NCBI GenBank assembly: GCA_022605425.2
Contig: CM061251.1
Coordinates: 83,501-147,500, forward strand
Reading direction: 5' to 3'
From: Hamiltosporidium tvaerminnensis
Taxonomy: Eukaryota > Microsporidia > Dubosqiidae
DNA length: 64,000 nucleotides
Shown here: positions 35,843 through 47,710 of the stretch, in pieces
How positions within the stretch are numbered: position 1 is the stretch's first letter
Layout: every line of letters starts with the position of its first letter
Made by a program: the position numbers and the translations under genes
Notes under the pieces: generated by a model
Seen by the model: only the letters and a program-made list of their open reading frames with translations
Databases searched by the model: none
Told to the model about the DNA's origin: nothing

Positions 35843-36055
35843 TAATAAAATTTTGAGTTAAAATTGTTTTTTAGGATTTTTTATACTTTTTCTTCTACCT
35901 CTTTACAAAATAGAATTTATTTAATAAAATTCTGGGTTAAAATTGTTTTTTAGGATTTTTTATACTTTTTCTTCTACCTCTTTACAAAATAGAATTTATT
36001 TAATAAAATTCTGAGTTAAAATTGTTTTTTAGGATTTTTTATACTTTTTTTATGT
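35843..36055 (-). repeat. Tandem array of R4 3' tails, about 81-bp period
   Basis: Three copies of a unit whose minus strand reads aaagaggtagaagaaaaag, then ttttaacccagaattttatt. This equals the last part of the R4 copies at 23745-23800 and 53812-53880. The array is therefore built from the extreme 3' end of the retrotransposon. Confidence 0.88.
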
Positions 36056-36115
36056 CTCTTTTACCACTGTTGTTTCTTCTTTTAAATAGTTTATTATAAA
36101 TATAATCTTGGATAA
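36056..36115 (-). mobile_element. R4 3'-end stub
   Basis: Continues the minus-strand R4 orientation beyond the tail array: gtctcttttaccactgttg and tttcttcttttaaatag align with the 3' untranslated part of the R4 copy at 53860-53930. Only about 60 bp remain. Confidence 0.55.
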
Positions 36116-36299
36116 TATTTCTTTTTTGTTTTTCTGGGTTAAAAGTTGAGATTGTGGGATTTGTTTTATATAAAAATATATTTGCTTTCATTAAAATATT
36201 TTATTTGTGTTTATTTCAATATTTTATTTGCTTTCATTAAGAAGTTCTTTGTGTTTATTTCAATATTTTATTAATTTAAGTAATTTTAGTTATATTCTT

Positions 36300-36980
36300 A
36301 TTTTCTTATTGAATGGTGGAGGGATAATATCGACATAAAAAACTTTCTGCTTGGCAATGAATATGTGGAACTGGTGTGATGACTATTTTTTGGATTTTTG
36401 GTGGGAATAAAACCACACTACATCTTCGGTTTTTTAATTAGAGTTGTTATGAAGAGGAGAGGTCTAAGAAATAACTAAACTTTTTCTACGAATTTATTTG
36501 TAGTTTTTTATGTAACTAGATTGCTGGCCGTAGTTGGACTTGTAGGTAATTATCATAGAAATGTATGGAAACTTGGATTTGCTCACTCGGGTTAGAAGAC
36601 TTAGCGCCTGGGAGATATAAAACAAAAAACCATTAAAAGCCGGGATAGCTAAGTAGCAGATTATACCTGTTGATATTACATTGCACTGTCTAGGTGGAAC
36701 CCATGTAAATCTCTGATATATATTAGTTAGAAGTTTATTGGGTTCAGGAAGTGTAGAGTAAGTGAGAATGCTGCATAGTCTTGGGGAAGCCCGGAGAAGG
36801 CTTTAGCCTTCGATCAAACTTTGTGTAACGGACATAATAGACCACCGGGCAACAACATCGCCTATTAATTAGGTTATACACACCTGGTAGATGAAAGGCT
36901 TTTTTATGTAAGTATTTTTAAGAGATACTGAGGGAGTGTTGTCAAGCAGTTAGATGTAAAACTTAGAACTGCGTTAATGT
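36300..36980. other. GC-richer non-coding island with tRNA-like A box and hairpins
   Basis: Richer in G+C than the desert around it and without an open frame. At 36639-36660 gccgggatagctaagtagca resembles a tRNA 5' half with an A box, and a weak B-box-like ggtggaaccc follows at about 36693. At 36789-36850 an outer pair gcccgg/ccgggc encloses a hairpin gaaggct-tt-agccttc (36796-36811). It may be a retroelement 5' region, a tRNA-derived SINE or a structured RNA. Confidence 0.45.
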
Positions 36981-37159
36981 CATAAAACAAAAAAAACACA
37001 TGCCACTGTTTTAAAAAGATGTGATAGTCCTTTGGATCTATTTAATTAATTACTTCTTTTAATTTGGATAGATTCCTTTCGATTTTAATTTGTTACCAAC
37101 TTACTGTCTGCATTACTGCGATAATAGAATAAAGAAAATTTAAGGGAAATAATATAAAA

Positions 37160-37505
37160 CGTCATATAAAGTTTATCAATTACAATAGTATTTATATATC
37201 TCTTGGTGTCTTTTTTTTATTAATATTTTTGTTTTTTATCTGGTGTCTATACAACAAAATCGGAAAGGGCTTTAACGAATAAAGTGTAAACATAAAGTTG
37301 CCATGTGAAAGCCCTTTCAAACCAAATTTATTCTATTATTCGCTTTGTTTACTCTTGTTCTTTGTATATTATCCTTACAAAAGTGGGTCGCAAAAATAGT
37401 AAAAGTTTAATTGACATATTTGTCGGAACCATTGATATGGGAGTGAACATTATATCATCACTTAATGGTTTTAATTCGAAACTGTTGCTTCTAAGACATT
37501 TTTAA
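37160..37505 (+). repeat. Dispersed repeat pair, copy 1 (with a short ORF)
   Basis: Shares landmarks in the same order and orientation with 58030-58310: ttttttatctggtgtctatac, aaatcggaa, accaaattattct-like, tttactcttgt-ctttgt, gggtcgcaaa and ggaacc. A 66-codon frame (37305-37505) lies in it, but the matching frame is broken in the other copy, so a protein is not supported. It may be a relic of an older gene or element. Confidence 0.65.
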
Positions 37506-39654
37506 TACTCTAGGTTACTAAAAGTTTCGGCTGTTACAAAATGATAGCGGATTTATGTTCCAGAAAGAATGATATGTACTAATTTTTTTATTAAAATGTG
37601 TGATTAATACCTGGCGAATCTAAATAATTAAATAAATTTCTAGTTAATTGGCCACAATGTCTCCATTCAATACGTTATATTTAAATTATATGTTGTGAAC
37701 TTGCCGTTTTCATTTATATTTGTATTCGTGACATTCTTACGAGTGAAGTTCTTTATTACGCTTGTCCCTTCGTTATGACTGCTAAACTCCAATAACTCGA
37801 ACTCGATCTATTCTGCGACGTCTTTCGGAAGAGGCGTGGCGTATTTACGGATTTCCCTTTTATCCATACTTGCTATATCATCTCTTTCACGACTCTCAGC
37901 TAAAAACGTCAATAACAATCTTTTTTATGATTTTTTGAATACACACAAATATTCAACTTTCAATATTTGCAATTTCACTCTCTATATTCTTCAATTAATT
38001 GTATTCTGTGCATAAAGGTCGTCTTAAGTGGCTTCGTTTGTAAATATTTTTTACTTCTTTATAGTCGTTGCCGGCTTATATCCTTTTGTTGTAGTTTCGA
38101 TCCTAGTATGCAAGCGATTGATATCCGGTTTTTAATTGATTTGCGTATAACGTGGATGAATGGAAACAAGTTAGATGTCTTTAATTTTTGCCTTCAAGTG
38201 AGTGTACTTGCGAGTGTGTATATGTGTTCAAATTGGGGCAAGCATATGTAATTGCAAGAATGAAGTGATATATTTGATAGTTATGAATAGGTCTTGGTCC
38301 ATTCTTTCACAATATCGATAAGCGAAAAGGTTTTTTTATCGAAAAAGCAATCCATCAATTGCCAGACTTGGAACTTTAAAACTGAGATTTGCCTTCCTTT
38401 GTTTTTAAAAAACCTAAATAATACATGCCTCGAACCAAGGATGATGTTTGAGCATTAATAGGAATAGTTGGGGAACAAAATCCGTCTTTGGTTGATGTCA
38501 TCCTACAAAATTTGATCATGGAATGTGATTCATCGTGTAACTGCGTCATTTATGTCTGCTCATTCTCAATATCTAGCAATTTTTATATCAAACATTTGGC
38601 ACATATTTCATTTTCCAGTTAAGTATAGATATGAGTGTTTACTATAATTTTTTTTGCATTTTGCGAAAAAAAGGATGATTCGAGACATTCATTGTGGTTT
38701 ATTAGTCGTGTTGAAGGTGAACCCAATGTTCGAATATTACGAAAATAACCAGACAATAAAATTAGGCATCCACTAAAGGACTCTAGCATTTCTTCTCGGA
38801 TTTTGCTCTGTACGATCAAATGCTTCCAGTGTGTTCAGTCGCGACTTTACACCTGTCCCATATATTACGTTTAGATCTTTCGAGAACTTTACCGATTCGA
38901 AAATTTTACTAAAATTGCATGTCAATGTTTGCTTGGTTATCAAATTAAGTGGAAATTTTAAGAATAAATGCGGATCATACCACCATGCAAAATTTTGCTG
39001 CAGTTGTAGAAAAAGGAAAAAAGGCGATAGATTTAAGATAGAAAAATTAGCTCTTTTTAATAATAGTTCTATATTATTACCACAACACCCTTTGAAGCAT
39101 TTAACTTTCAAATAACACCCGCTTTCTTATTTTTCCATACATTAACACCCTAAACACACAGCAATCCGTACAAACCCCCTTTAACCTAATACACATTTTC
39201 GAAAGCGACTTTTAAATCACCGAATTCTTATCAACTTCTTTAACATAATACGTAATATATTAGCACCATATAAATCATTTACTCTTTGTATTTTTTTTTT
39301 AATAAAAATCACTTAATTTATTTTTTTGTTAATCTATCTTTATGATGAAAACTATACCTCTTTATATAAATTATGACACCCTTTATTTACCTATATTATA
39401 CACACACATATAAATTCGTTCATTTTCTAAATATAAATAGATTATGGAAATTAAATAAATTAATTTTTTTTTGGAATTTGTTTTATGATTGAATACAATA
39501 AAAGCGATATTAATTCAACTGATCATAATAATTTGATTAAATAATGAATCAGTAAAAAAAATAATTTTGAAAAATAGCAAATAAAAATCAAGACTAATAA
39601 TCTATCTTTTTTTGGTAAATTATACGATTCATAATTCGAAAAAATTATAATACC
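37506..39654. other. Intergenic region with mixed-composition relics
   Basis: The part at 37700-39115 has higher G+C and overlapping frames on both strands (37967-38251 +, 38831-39115 +, 39111-38773 -, 38819-38619 -), none with a recognisable motif or a clearly superior frame. Probably decayed coding or transposon sequence. After 39090 AACACCC occurs several times (39093, 39114, 39143) in AT-rich sequence before the gene at 39655. Confidence 0.45.
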
Positions 39655-41353
39655 ATGTTTTTTTATATTCTTATTTGCATAGTAGCATCTCCATCGGGGA
39701 ATAACTATACTGGTATTTTGGAAGACCCAAAAACTACAGAAAATATGGATTTAAGAATTTCTTTATTTTATGACAAAACTAAAACATTTGGAGTAGATAA
39801 ACTTATTTTAGATTTTTTGCGTATTTGGTCAGAGCAGGTGGATTGGTATGCGATATTATTACGGGGAAAACTCTATTATAAAGAAGTGAAAAATTATACA
39901 GATAAAAAATATCACACAGTGTTATTATATTTTACAGCATTTGTTTGTGAAATTATATATTTTGATACCAAAAAAGCAGACATTATACATTACAAACCAG
40001 AACTTCTTTTTAATCTGATTTGTTTTGGAAGATTTTTAGAATTCATCGAAACAGATAAAAATATGATCACAGAAATAGAGAAAACGTTTAAAGATTTTGT
40101 CGTCTGAAAAAAATGTTTGCATTCCTTAAAAAAAGATATGAATAAACAAACCTGTGAAAAAGCCATAATATGCAGGAATGGAAATGTTTTGATGACAACC
40201 AACTTGATGAGGAAATAATGAAAGCAACAAAAATAAACTTTTTAATATCAAATAGGGAAAGTTTTAAAGAACTATGCGTTATTTTATCCAACGCAAAGTA
40301 TGAATTCTTTTTTGGGTTTTTCACGACATTGAAAATTGATTTTGTTGGAAAAGCAGGAGGATATCTAGAATTTTTCGTTAAAAGCACTTCAGAGAATCTA
40401 AAAATTTTCTCAGAATTTCTAGAAGAAATAAATAATACCGTAGAAATCTTGAACAAAAATATTTATTCTGAATCAGGGGATCATCAGCATAAAGATATTT
40501 TGGAATACATCTCGAAGCCAATCATTACAAAAGTTTTAAGTGATTCCATTCAATTTAATAAAATATGTGAATTTTCTAATAATATGGGTACTTTTCAAAA
40601 TGAAACAGAAGATCTTAACTTTCCCCGGATTTTAATAGAGATCTTTTATGAAGAAAATGAGGTGAATTATATAAAAACTTTATATGAATGGCTAATGAAA
40701 AAAAAAGAATATCATAAATATATCTCTGCTGTATTATGTTTAAAGGCTTTCTGTTTTAAAGGAAAATTTTCGGACAAAAATATTATAAGCAGAATCCTTA
40801 TTGAATTTTTATTCCTTGCAGATGTGTTAAAAAGGGAATTACATAAAACTGGCAATGTAGAAGAAATAAATAAGTGTAGAGAGGTTTATGTTAATGGTTT
40901 GAAAGCCCAAATCGAGTTTTCAAATAAAAAATATGCTGATAACACACCAGTTGGTTATTTGGGCGATAGTAAAGTGCTAAAAACATAAATTTTATTGGTA
41001 ATATACTGTTATATAAAAGTCTTTTCCAATGAAGATTCTATAAATTATATGATGAAACAAATAAAAGAAAAATTAAATAAAGTGCAAAATACACAAAACA
41101 AAATATTTTGTACTCCATGGAAAGGTATCTTGCATATATTTTTGAAAATGAAATTTAACAATTTACTTCTGATGAACGAATACACCTTTTTGGAACATCT
41201 AATCCACAATAACTTGGTACCCCGGGCTCTTCTGCATCTAAAAAGTTGACATAGTGGGGCTTCAGAGAGCTAATTTTATTCATAGTTGTGCTATTTCTAG
41301 TCCTTTCTGGTATTTTATTTGGAATATACTGGTATTTCCATCCTAATAAGTAA
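39655..41353 (+). pseudogene. Disrupted secreted/membrane family gene
   Basis: A gene-sized region of about 560 codons read in several frames. 39655-40107 begins with a signal-peptide-like MFFYILICIVASPSG. TGA at 40105 and a frame change before 40170 separate it from 40170-40988. TAA at 40986 is in the same frame as 40995-41249, and after a further frame change the C-terminus at 41255-41353 is a clear transmembrane segment (FIVVLFLVLSGILFGIYWYF) ending HPNK. Residues CEFSNN, a KEYHKY element and FLFLADVLKREL align loosely with EFS-N-K, KEY and FLFEV-x-x-x-L in the two dead genes at 2780 and 13452, suggesting a distant relative. Breaks fall near A-runs, so sequencing error is possible for some. 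Predicted type I surface protein if whole; function unknown. Confidence 0.65.
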
Positions 41354-44300
41354 AAGAATAAAATATTTTGAATACTGAATCATTTCCTCTTTAACGTAAT
41401 TGCTTTATTTCATCTTATTTTTTTCTATTTAATACGATTTTTGAATTTTACATTTTTACAATATTATAAGTTATTTGAATTCCAGTCTTCTTTCTATAAA
41501 TCACAGTAGAAATCATATGTATCATTAAATCTATTCGATTCTTATCTTTCTAATCCTTTTTTATTGATTTCATGTTTTAAATGTAGCTTTCAGCTTTTTA
41601 TATGATATACATGGTAATGTTTCCGAATTTGATTGGAATTCCAATCTTGATTCTGAAAATTCAACTTTATAGAAAAACGGTTTCAACTGTATTTTTATGA
41701 TTCTTTTCTACTTTTCCGCAATTCTTAGATCCTAAGGAGCTTCTCATGTTGCATTATTTTATTTATTAATAATACAACGAGAACTTATAAATAAACTTTT
41801 ATCCAAGACTATGGCCTAGTAATAAGATCAAATTCTCGGGTCAAAGAGTCTTCATTCATTAATTTCTCAATTCAAAACCTAGATGCGAGTCTAGTAGTAA
41901 TGTTTTGGTATCCAAATATCTTTTATTTTTTTTCAAATGTATTGTGGTATTCCATCATGTTTTTTTTTTCAATTCCTTCCTTCGGCTTTCTCCCTGTAGA
42001 ATTGATATCTGGCAAAATGATAAATCCAGCAATTATTATCGCCATGCTTGATCTTATAGGGTCATCAAAGAAATAAAATAAACGTTTTTTTTTTGGTTTG
42101 CAACTGTTTTTAGGGAAAATTATGGTGAAAGGAAAAAGTTTAAATCCAATATTTGAAACTATAAACTTTGAAATAATATCATAGAAAAAATATCTGTTCC
42201 AACAAGAGTCTATTTCCCCCAGTTTAATCTGCTTATCTTCCTCGCAACTTTCTTTAGGATGTCTGTGTATTATATTAAGTTATTCTCTATATTTTGACCT
42301 AAAAAAATAGTAAAATAATGCAAAAACATGAGTGTGCAACAAAAATAAACTTTCGATAAAAATTAATTTATATTAGTTTGGATATATTATATTAAATTTT
42401 ACATTTATTACAATTATTGTATTTGAAACTGAACGAAAATATAAAAAAGTCTGGTAAACTAAAACAACAGAAAACATCTGTAATTTTTAGTAGTATTAAA
42501 CACAGGAAACTCGAAAAATGATATATAATATAAAAATGTTTTCCCAATCTGCTTCGAATTAAAAGCGGAGATATTTACAGGTTTGAGAAAACTCCTATTT
42601 TTAGAACTTAGAAGTAAAAACGACTGGCTTAAATTATATTTTCATTGAAAATATATTGTATAAATAACCTTAAATTTATACGGCTATTTTTTTAGTTTTA
42701 TTATATTTCCGAGCACATATTTTACAAAATTCATGAACAAACAAAGTGGTACATCTGTTCGCTTTGTAGCCCGCATTTAATTTTTTAGCGTAAAGAATGT
42801 GAACATTAAAGTAATTATTGTATCATCTGATTTGGCTGTATTTAACTATTTTTTGAAATACCTGGCCATATGATACTTCATGACAAGTCGGAGTTATTAT
42901 AAATTTTCTTTCAATATTATTCCTTCATAATACATTCGTAATTTAGTAATAGAAAGTTGACTTCTTCAGATGATATGATGTCATTTGATGCGTTGGTCTG
43001 TATAATTATAAATATTTCATACCTCTTTATCAAGGATACTATCTCCTAGAAAAATAATTTTGAATTTCTGTTCATCGTTTATCTAATCTAGTGATGTATT
43101 GACTGGGGACTCAGCTCGAAATGTTAAATTTTTTATAAAAATATTTAATCTAATTATTGTTGAACATCTTTTATACGTCTTAGTAAATTATCCCAAAAGA
43201 ATCAATAAATATCTGCTCTACATTTTTAAAGTAGTAATTTTAAATAAGATTTAATCTAATATATTTATTTGTATTTCTTGCAAAAGCTGATTTATATGCA
43301 CATTAATAATTCCATGTATATTTAATGTTTTTTTTGTCTCTTCACTGAAAAATCGATTCATTCTCCTAATAATAACCGCAAAAAAAGATATTGTCCGAAT
43401 AGCTATGAAATTTTATACCTGATTAATTTAAAAAAATTTACATATAAAACAACTAGGAAATTATAGAATTAATAAATTATTAATATATCATATACCTAAG
43501 AAGCCGCTTCAAACGAATAAATTACAACGAGAAAGAAAAAAGACAGTGGTAAAATTTGTGGTAAACCGAACAGAATAAATATAAAATGCGAAGTAAAACA
43601 CTAAAAATTAAAATAAAATATCAAAGAAGATTAAAAATATGCAAATTAAAAAATAGCTTAGGTTTTCATTGGGGATTTACCTAGAGCGACCAATAATTCA
43701 GAAATGAAAGACCAAAAGAATAAAGAGTAGCAAATCACGTAAAGTAATAAACCCACTTCATAATATTAAGAAATTATAGCACAGCAAATCGAGTTTAGGA
43801 AGAAAATCTACTTTGTATCCTTAAGAATGTAAAATCAAGTTCGTTTTAACGAGCAAATTAGCTAGTATTTCTACTTTTTAATTACTTTGTTTAGATTCTA
43901 AACTCATGGGTTTGAAAGTATTCTCAATAAAGAAGAATTTTAATAATCTAAAATAAAATTTTTATATTATGTATCTCTCCCAAGTGTATTTAAACTACGC
44001 ACGCGAAGATATTTTATTCGCTCTAAATATAAATTTATCCGGTAATCTACACTTTTTAATAAAGAGGTTTTCTTAATAAGAAAATAAAAATTATAAATAA
44101 AGTTAAAATTATAGATAATCTTAGTATGAATTTCTAATACGAAGAAGTTATTTGGTTTTCCACGTTTTTTAAACCAGGAATCTTTTTTTTATTATTTTAT
44201 ACTAAAAATCAAATTGTGATAACTAAAAATTTATTGGTAGAAAAAACTATTGATGTAGTTGAGGTTTTTCCCTTATAATTTCTTGAAATTTTAGTACCCT

Positions 44301-45267
44301 TTTACCAGTAGGAATTATCAGCAGCAACTTCAAGTGCTCATCTGTTAAATGATATGTAAGTATTTTTTGTGTATTTCTTTTAAAAGAATATATTGTCACC
44401 TAATTTCTAGTGACGAAAGCAGAAAAAAACTTTCAAGCAACTTCATGAAAGTTATTGAATTTAGTTGCTGAAAAATTATAATTAATTTCGAGCAATTAAA
44501 TGGAAAATTCCACTTTAGAAATATTGTTTAGACGCATATTAACCTTTTTTTAAAGCCTGTATGTAATTTTAAACACTTAATTCAAAAATATTGAAAATAA
44601 ACATAGAAGAATATTTTCTAAACGTTGGTATAAAATCTAATGAATTCTTTGCCTCAAGATTTTTATAAAACTCGATGTATTTCGCGGCCAAAAAGGTTGG
44701 AAATTCTTGTTCTTTCAATGTAAATGTTTTAATTTTTAGAATATATATTTGAGTCTGTTTTTATTAGCTTAATAGCTGGTAAAAAATAATAGAGTAGAAT
44801 TTATGTTTCTAAGACAGTTTCCCATTTAATACTCGTATTCGGAATAAAAATTTGGTAAAAACTTATTTGAACAATATCATGAATATTAATTTACTCAGAT
44901 TAGAATATTACATATGAGAAGAAGGTGGAAATTATGCAATTAATTATTACTCAATATATCATGCTAAGTAAAATATATTATTTTGTACAAAGAAAGAGCT
45001 CTCATACCTATAAGCCAACAAAAATCAAGTGAAATACGATTGAAAATATGTTAAACTTGAAAAGAACTGGGAATAATGATATGAAATTTCAAAAAAATAT
45101 TAAGCAACGAAAAAAAGAGTTGAAAAATATTCCAAAAAAAAGATCTAGAACTTTTATTGTGAAATTTTTAAAAGAAGAAAAAGAATTCAGAAATGAAAAC
45201 TCTTTAGAAATAATTAAGAAAACATATTAGTAGAGGTTATAAAAGCCTAAATAAAAATAATATGTTA
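41354..45267. other. 4-kb AT-rich desert
   Basis: No supported gene. A 60-codon Lys-rich frame at 45048-45230 has AT-driven composition and no partner. No tandem repeats or RNA genes were seen. Confidence 0.5.
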
Positions 45268-45593
45268 GTACTGGTCATTCAAGGATACTTAAAGATGTAA
45301 ATCTAATTTTCGTCATTCTTTTATTGTTGAATGAAAAATTTGATCGATTTTTACGAGCGTAAAAGCTAATTATTATGTATTTCCTAAAAAGGAATTAGTG
45401 TGTATTTCCTAAAAAGGTATATTTTGAACCACATTAAATATATTTTTTTTATAAATTCTTCTATTTACCATTCAGAAAGCTCTTTTTTAGAGCGTTAAAA
45501 ATTGGTTTGGTTTAATAGAATACTATATACCAAGCTAAATCTTTTACATATTTAAAATAGAATCAAAGACAACTTAAATTCAACTGTAAGCAC
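45268..45593. repeat. MITE-like dispersed repeat, copy 2 (inverted)
   Basis: Reverse-complement partner of 21325-21679, with the landmarks in exactly reversed order from gtactggtcattcaagga to caactgtaagcac. The centre has accattcagaaagctctttt in place of the palindrome in copy 1. Confidence 0.8.
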
Positions 45594-45814
45594 TTTTAAA
45601 GACGTAGTTTCTACTTTATTCTTTTATTGAATATATTTAATAATTTACTAAATAATCGTTTTAAAATATTATAAATAGTATTCCCTTAAACATTTCTGGT
45701 GACCAACTTATTAAAAATCTGAGAATTTTATTGATTTCTCAATTCTATTGGTAGGAAAAAATATTATGAGATTTATTAACTAGAAAAATATCTCGATATT
45801 ATTATACATTACCG

Positions 45815-46030
45815 TTGTGATAATTCCTTATGTGATAACCATGATAGGTACTTGAATAAAAACCATAACAGATGCATTAAAAGGCTTCAAGTACGAATAA
45901 ATGTATAGATAAAAATTCAATCTTCTCCTTAAAGACAGTCGAAACATATACTTTGAAAGATAAAGAGTATTTGATCAGGATAAAATACTGAAGAGAGTGG
46001 AAGAAGACCTAACTAGTGTTATACAAAAAC
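45815..46030 (+). mobile_element. Diverged R4 3' coding relic
   Basis: Aligns with 27660-27870 of the longer R4 copy: ttccttatgtgataacc, aaaaggcttcaagtac, aaagacagtcgaaacata and ctgaagagagtgg correspond to segments there in order. Reading frame is destroyed. Confidence 0.75.
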
Positions 46031-46144
46031 CAAAAAGTACACGAGAAAAAAATACTATTCATTAGAGTTAAAGTAACGCGAATGTTGTGTTAATAGGAAA
46101 GAAAAAATCTTTATTCTATAAATTAAATCTCGTAACTACATTTG

Positions 46145-46385
46145 AGCATCCCCACCATGTCGGGAGCAGAATTAGCTTGGAGTATTCTCTGTTTTTCGTA
46201 AGAGGCGATTAAAAGGGACTGATCCTTCATGTTGAGGTTGGGCGTAGGGCTAACAACCCACCCTTTTAAAAATACTTTGTGACGAAACCCGATAAGTAAA
46301 CATTTTCATTGGAAAAAGACCGGTGGGCGGTATTACCAAGGGAGGCCAAGGCTCGCACAGGGCTGTGGTGCCAAGGATGAATAAA
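46145..46385 (+). repeat. GC-rich SINE-like repeat, copy B
   Basis: Plus-strand partner of 6945-7205. Landmarks are gtcgggagcagaattagctt, cgtaagaggcgattaaaagg, ggttgggcgtagggcta, gaccggtgggcggtattacc and a closing gtggtgccaaggatga. It ends at a shorter (GATGA) tail than copy A. G+C content is well above that of the flanks. Confidence 0.7.
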
Positions 46386-46756
46386 TAAACTACATTTGAG
46401 CAATTGACAATAAACATAAAATAAGCATCGGGTTTTGATAAAAAAAAGTGGTAAGAATTTAAACGAAAAATATTTATAAATCAAAAGAAAATCTATATTC
46501 GAATAAAATGTTTATCAAGTAATAATTAAATATTTATTAAATATATAATTTCTTTCTGTTCCTCAATTTAATTAATCCCTCAATTTTTAGCGTTCCTTTC
46601 CCTACAGTGAAAACAAAAACCACGAGTGAATTATAGATTCTCCAAATCAATCCCTTTATTCTTCCTAATCATACCCCTCTATCTAATCACTTCATTTCTC
46701 CTTTAATTTCCCCTTTATTTCTTTTAAATATTTAATTTTTATTTAAAATTTATTTT
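46386..46756. promoter_or_regulatory. Upstream region of the multipass membrane gene
   Basis: AT-rich with a pyrimidine-rich stretch (46670-46740) before the start; nothing else seen. Confidence 0.4.
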
Positions 46757-46759
46757 CCC
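46757..46759 (+). promoter_or_regulatory. CCC motif abutting the start codon
   Basis: Context tattttCCCATGG. The CCC triplet touches the ATG at 46760, in line with the CCC-like start signal described for microsporidia. Confidence 0.55.
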
Positions 46760-47710
46760 ATGGAATTAGAAAAATCACTGATATTTTCATTTGTATTTGG
46801 TTCATTATGTTTCGGTTATTTAATTATATTGCAATATATAATTAAAAGTAATTATAATACTTTTGTATTCACACATACACTATTTGTATCTATTATATCA
46901 TTTATTTTGAATTTTATAGGACGAGATAGAAAAGTGAGCATTATACAGATTATTCCTATAATATTTTCTATTTTATATGGTGTATTAGATTATATAATAA
47001 TCATATGTTTGTGTAATACGTTAAGTAGTAAGTCTTATGCATATATTTTGATATTCATTGGTATTATATTGTTTTGTCTGTTACTGATGACAATGAAATT
47101 AACTATTATGATTTTACCAGCTTTTTTTTTAAATTATATTTTTTTACAATTATTTATTAAATTGGAGGTATTTGAAGCAACTGGGACTGGATTTTCGTTA
47201 GAAAATATTGAATTTGGGTTGGTGAAAAATGATATGTCAAGTTATATTTTAGCGATGATTGCAGGTATATTTGTACGATTTATGGCTGTAAAGAAGATGA
47301 GGCATCATACTTCTGATAGGAATTATGGGGTACTGAGTAGTTTTTGGATGGTTGTTGTTTCAGTTATATGTGTTTTGTATAAATATGGTGATTTTGTAGA
47401 TGAGTGTAAGGTAGTATCTAAATATCCGTTAAGTTTTATTGGTTGTGGAATTTTGGGTGCACTTTCGCATTTTTTGATGGCAAAGTATGGGAAAATGATG
47501 GATTTTCATTATATTTTAGGGTTTCAGGCAGTTTTTTGTATTGTAGGGCAGCTGGCATTTTTTGCAATGAAAAATTATGAATTTTTTATGAAAACGGTTG
47601 TTGAAAAGGAACTTTCGATGATTTATTTACCGTTTCTGTGTATCTCAATATCTACTTTGTTGTTTTTATATCCTCATAAAATGTATTACTATTGGGATGA
47701 TGAGTGGTAG
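46760..47710 (+). CDS. Multipass membrane protein, possibly DMT-type transporter
   Basis: An intact 316-codon frame with about ten hydrophobic segments: residues near 6-28, 35-55, 62-84, 88-106, 110-132, 160-175, 192-210, 224-242, 248-268 and 285-304. Loops are short and a charged patch (VKKMRHHTSDRN) occurs near the middle. The C-terminus is short and aromatic/acidic (YYYWDDEW). Ten helices in about 300 residues is the size and layout of the drug/metabolite transporter superfamily, including nucleotide-sugar transporters, but no diagnostic motif was recognised. It could equally be a lineage-specific membrane protein. The start is supported by the CCCATGG context. It stands alone, with no close gene partner. 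Confidence 0.82.
   Translation: MELEKSLIFSFVFGSLCFGYLIILQYIIKSNYNTFVFTHTLFVSIISFILNFIGRDRKVSIIQIIPIIFSILYGVLDYIIIICLCNTLSSKSYAYILIFIGIILFCLLLMTMKLTIMILPAFFLNYIFLQLFIKLEVFEATGTGFSLENIEFGLVKNDMSSYILAMIAGIFVRFMAVKKMRHHTSDRNYGVLSSFWMVVVSVICVLYKYGDFVDECKVVSKYPLSFIGCGILGALSHFLMAKYGKMMDFHYILGFQAVFCIVGQLAFFAMKNYEFFMKTVVEKELSMIYLPFLCISISTLLFLYPHKMYYYWDDEW

Noticed and set aside
28259-36055. Tandem arrays considered as CRISPR
   Set aside because: Units are contiguous without unique spacers, the genome is eukaryotic, and no cas-like gene is present.
36639-36710. tRNA-like segment considered as a genuine tRNA gene
   Set aside because: The A box resembles a tRNA, but no acceptor pairing, anticodon arm or TTCGANTC T-loop could be found, so it is kept only as part of the GC island.
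38619-39115. Overlapping frames on both strands (94, 112 and 66 codons)
   Set aside because: Neither strand has a recognisable motif or clearly better composition, and the stretch looks like a decayed relic.
45048-45230. 60-codon Lys-rich frame
   Set aside because: Composition is that expected from A-rich sequence, and no homologue or start signal is visible.
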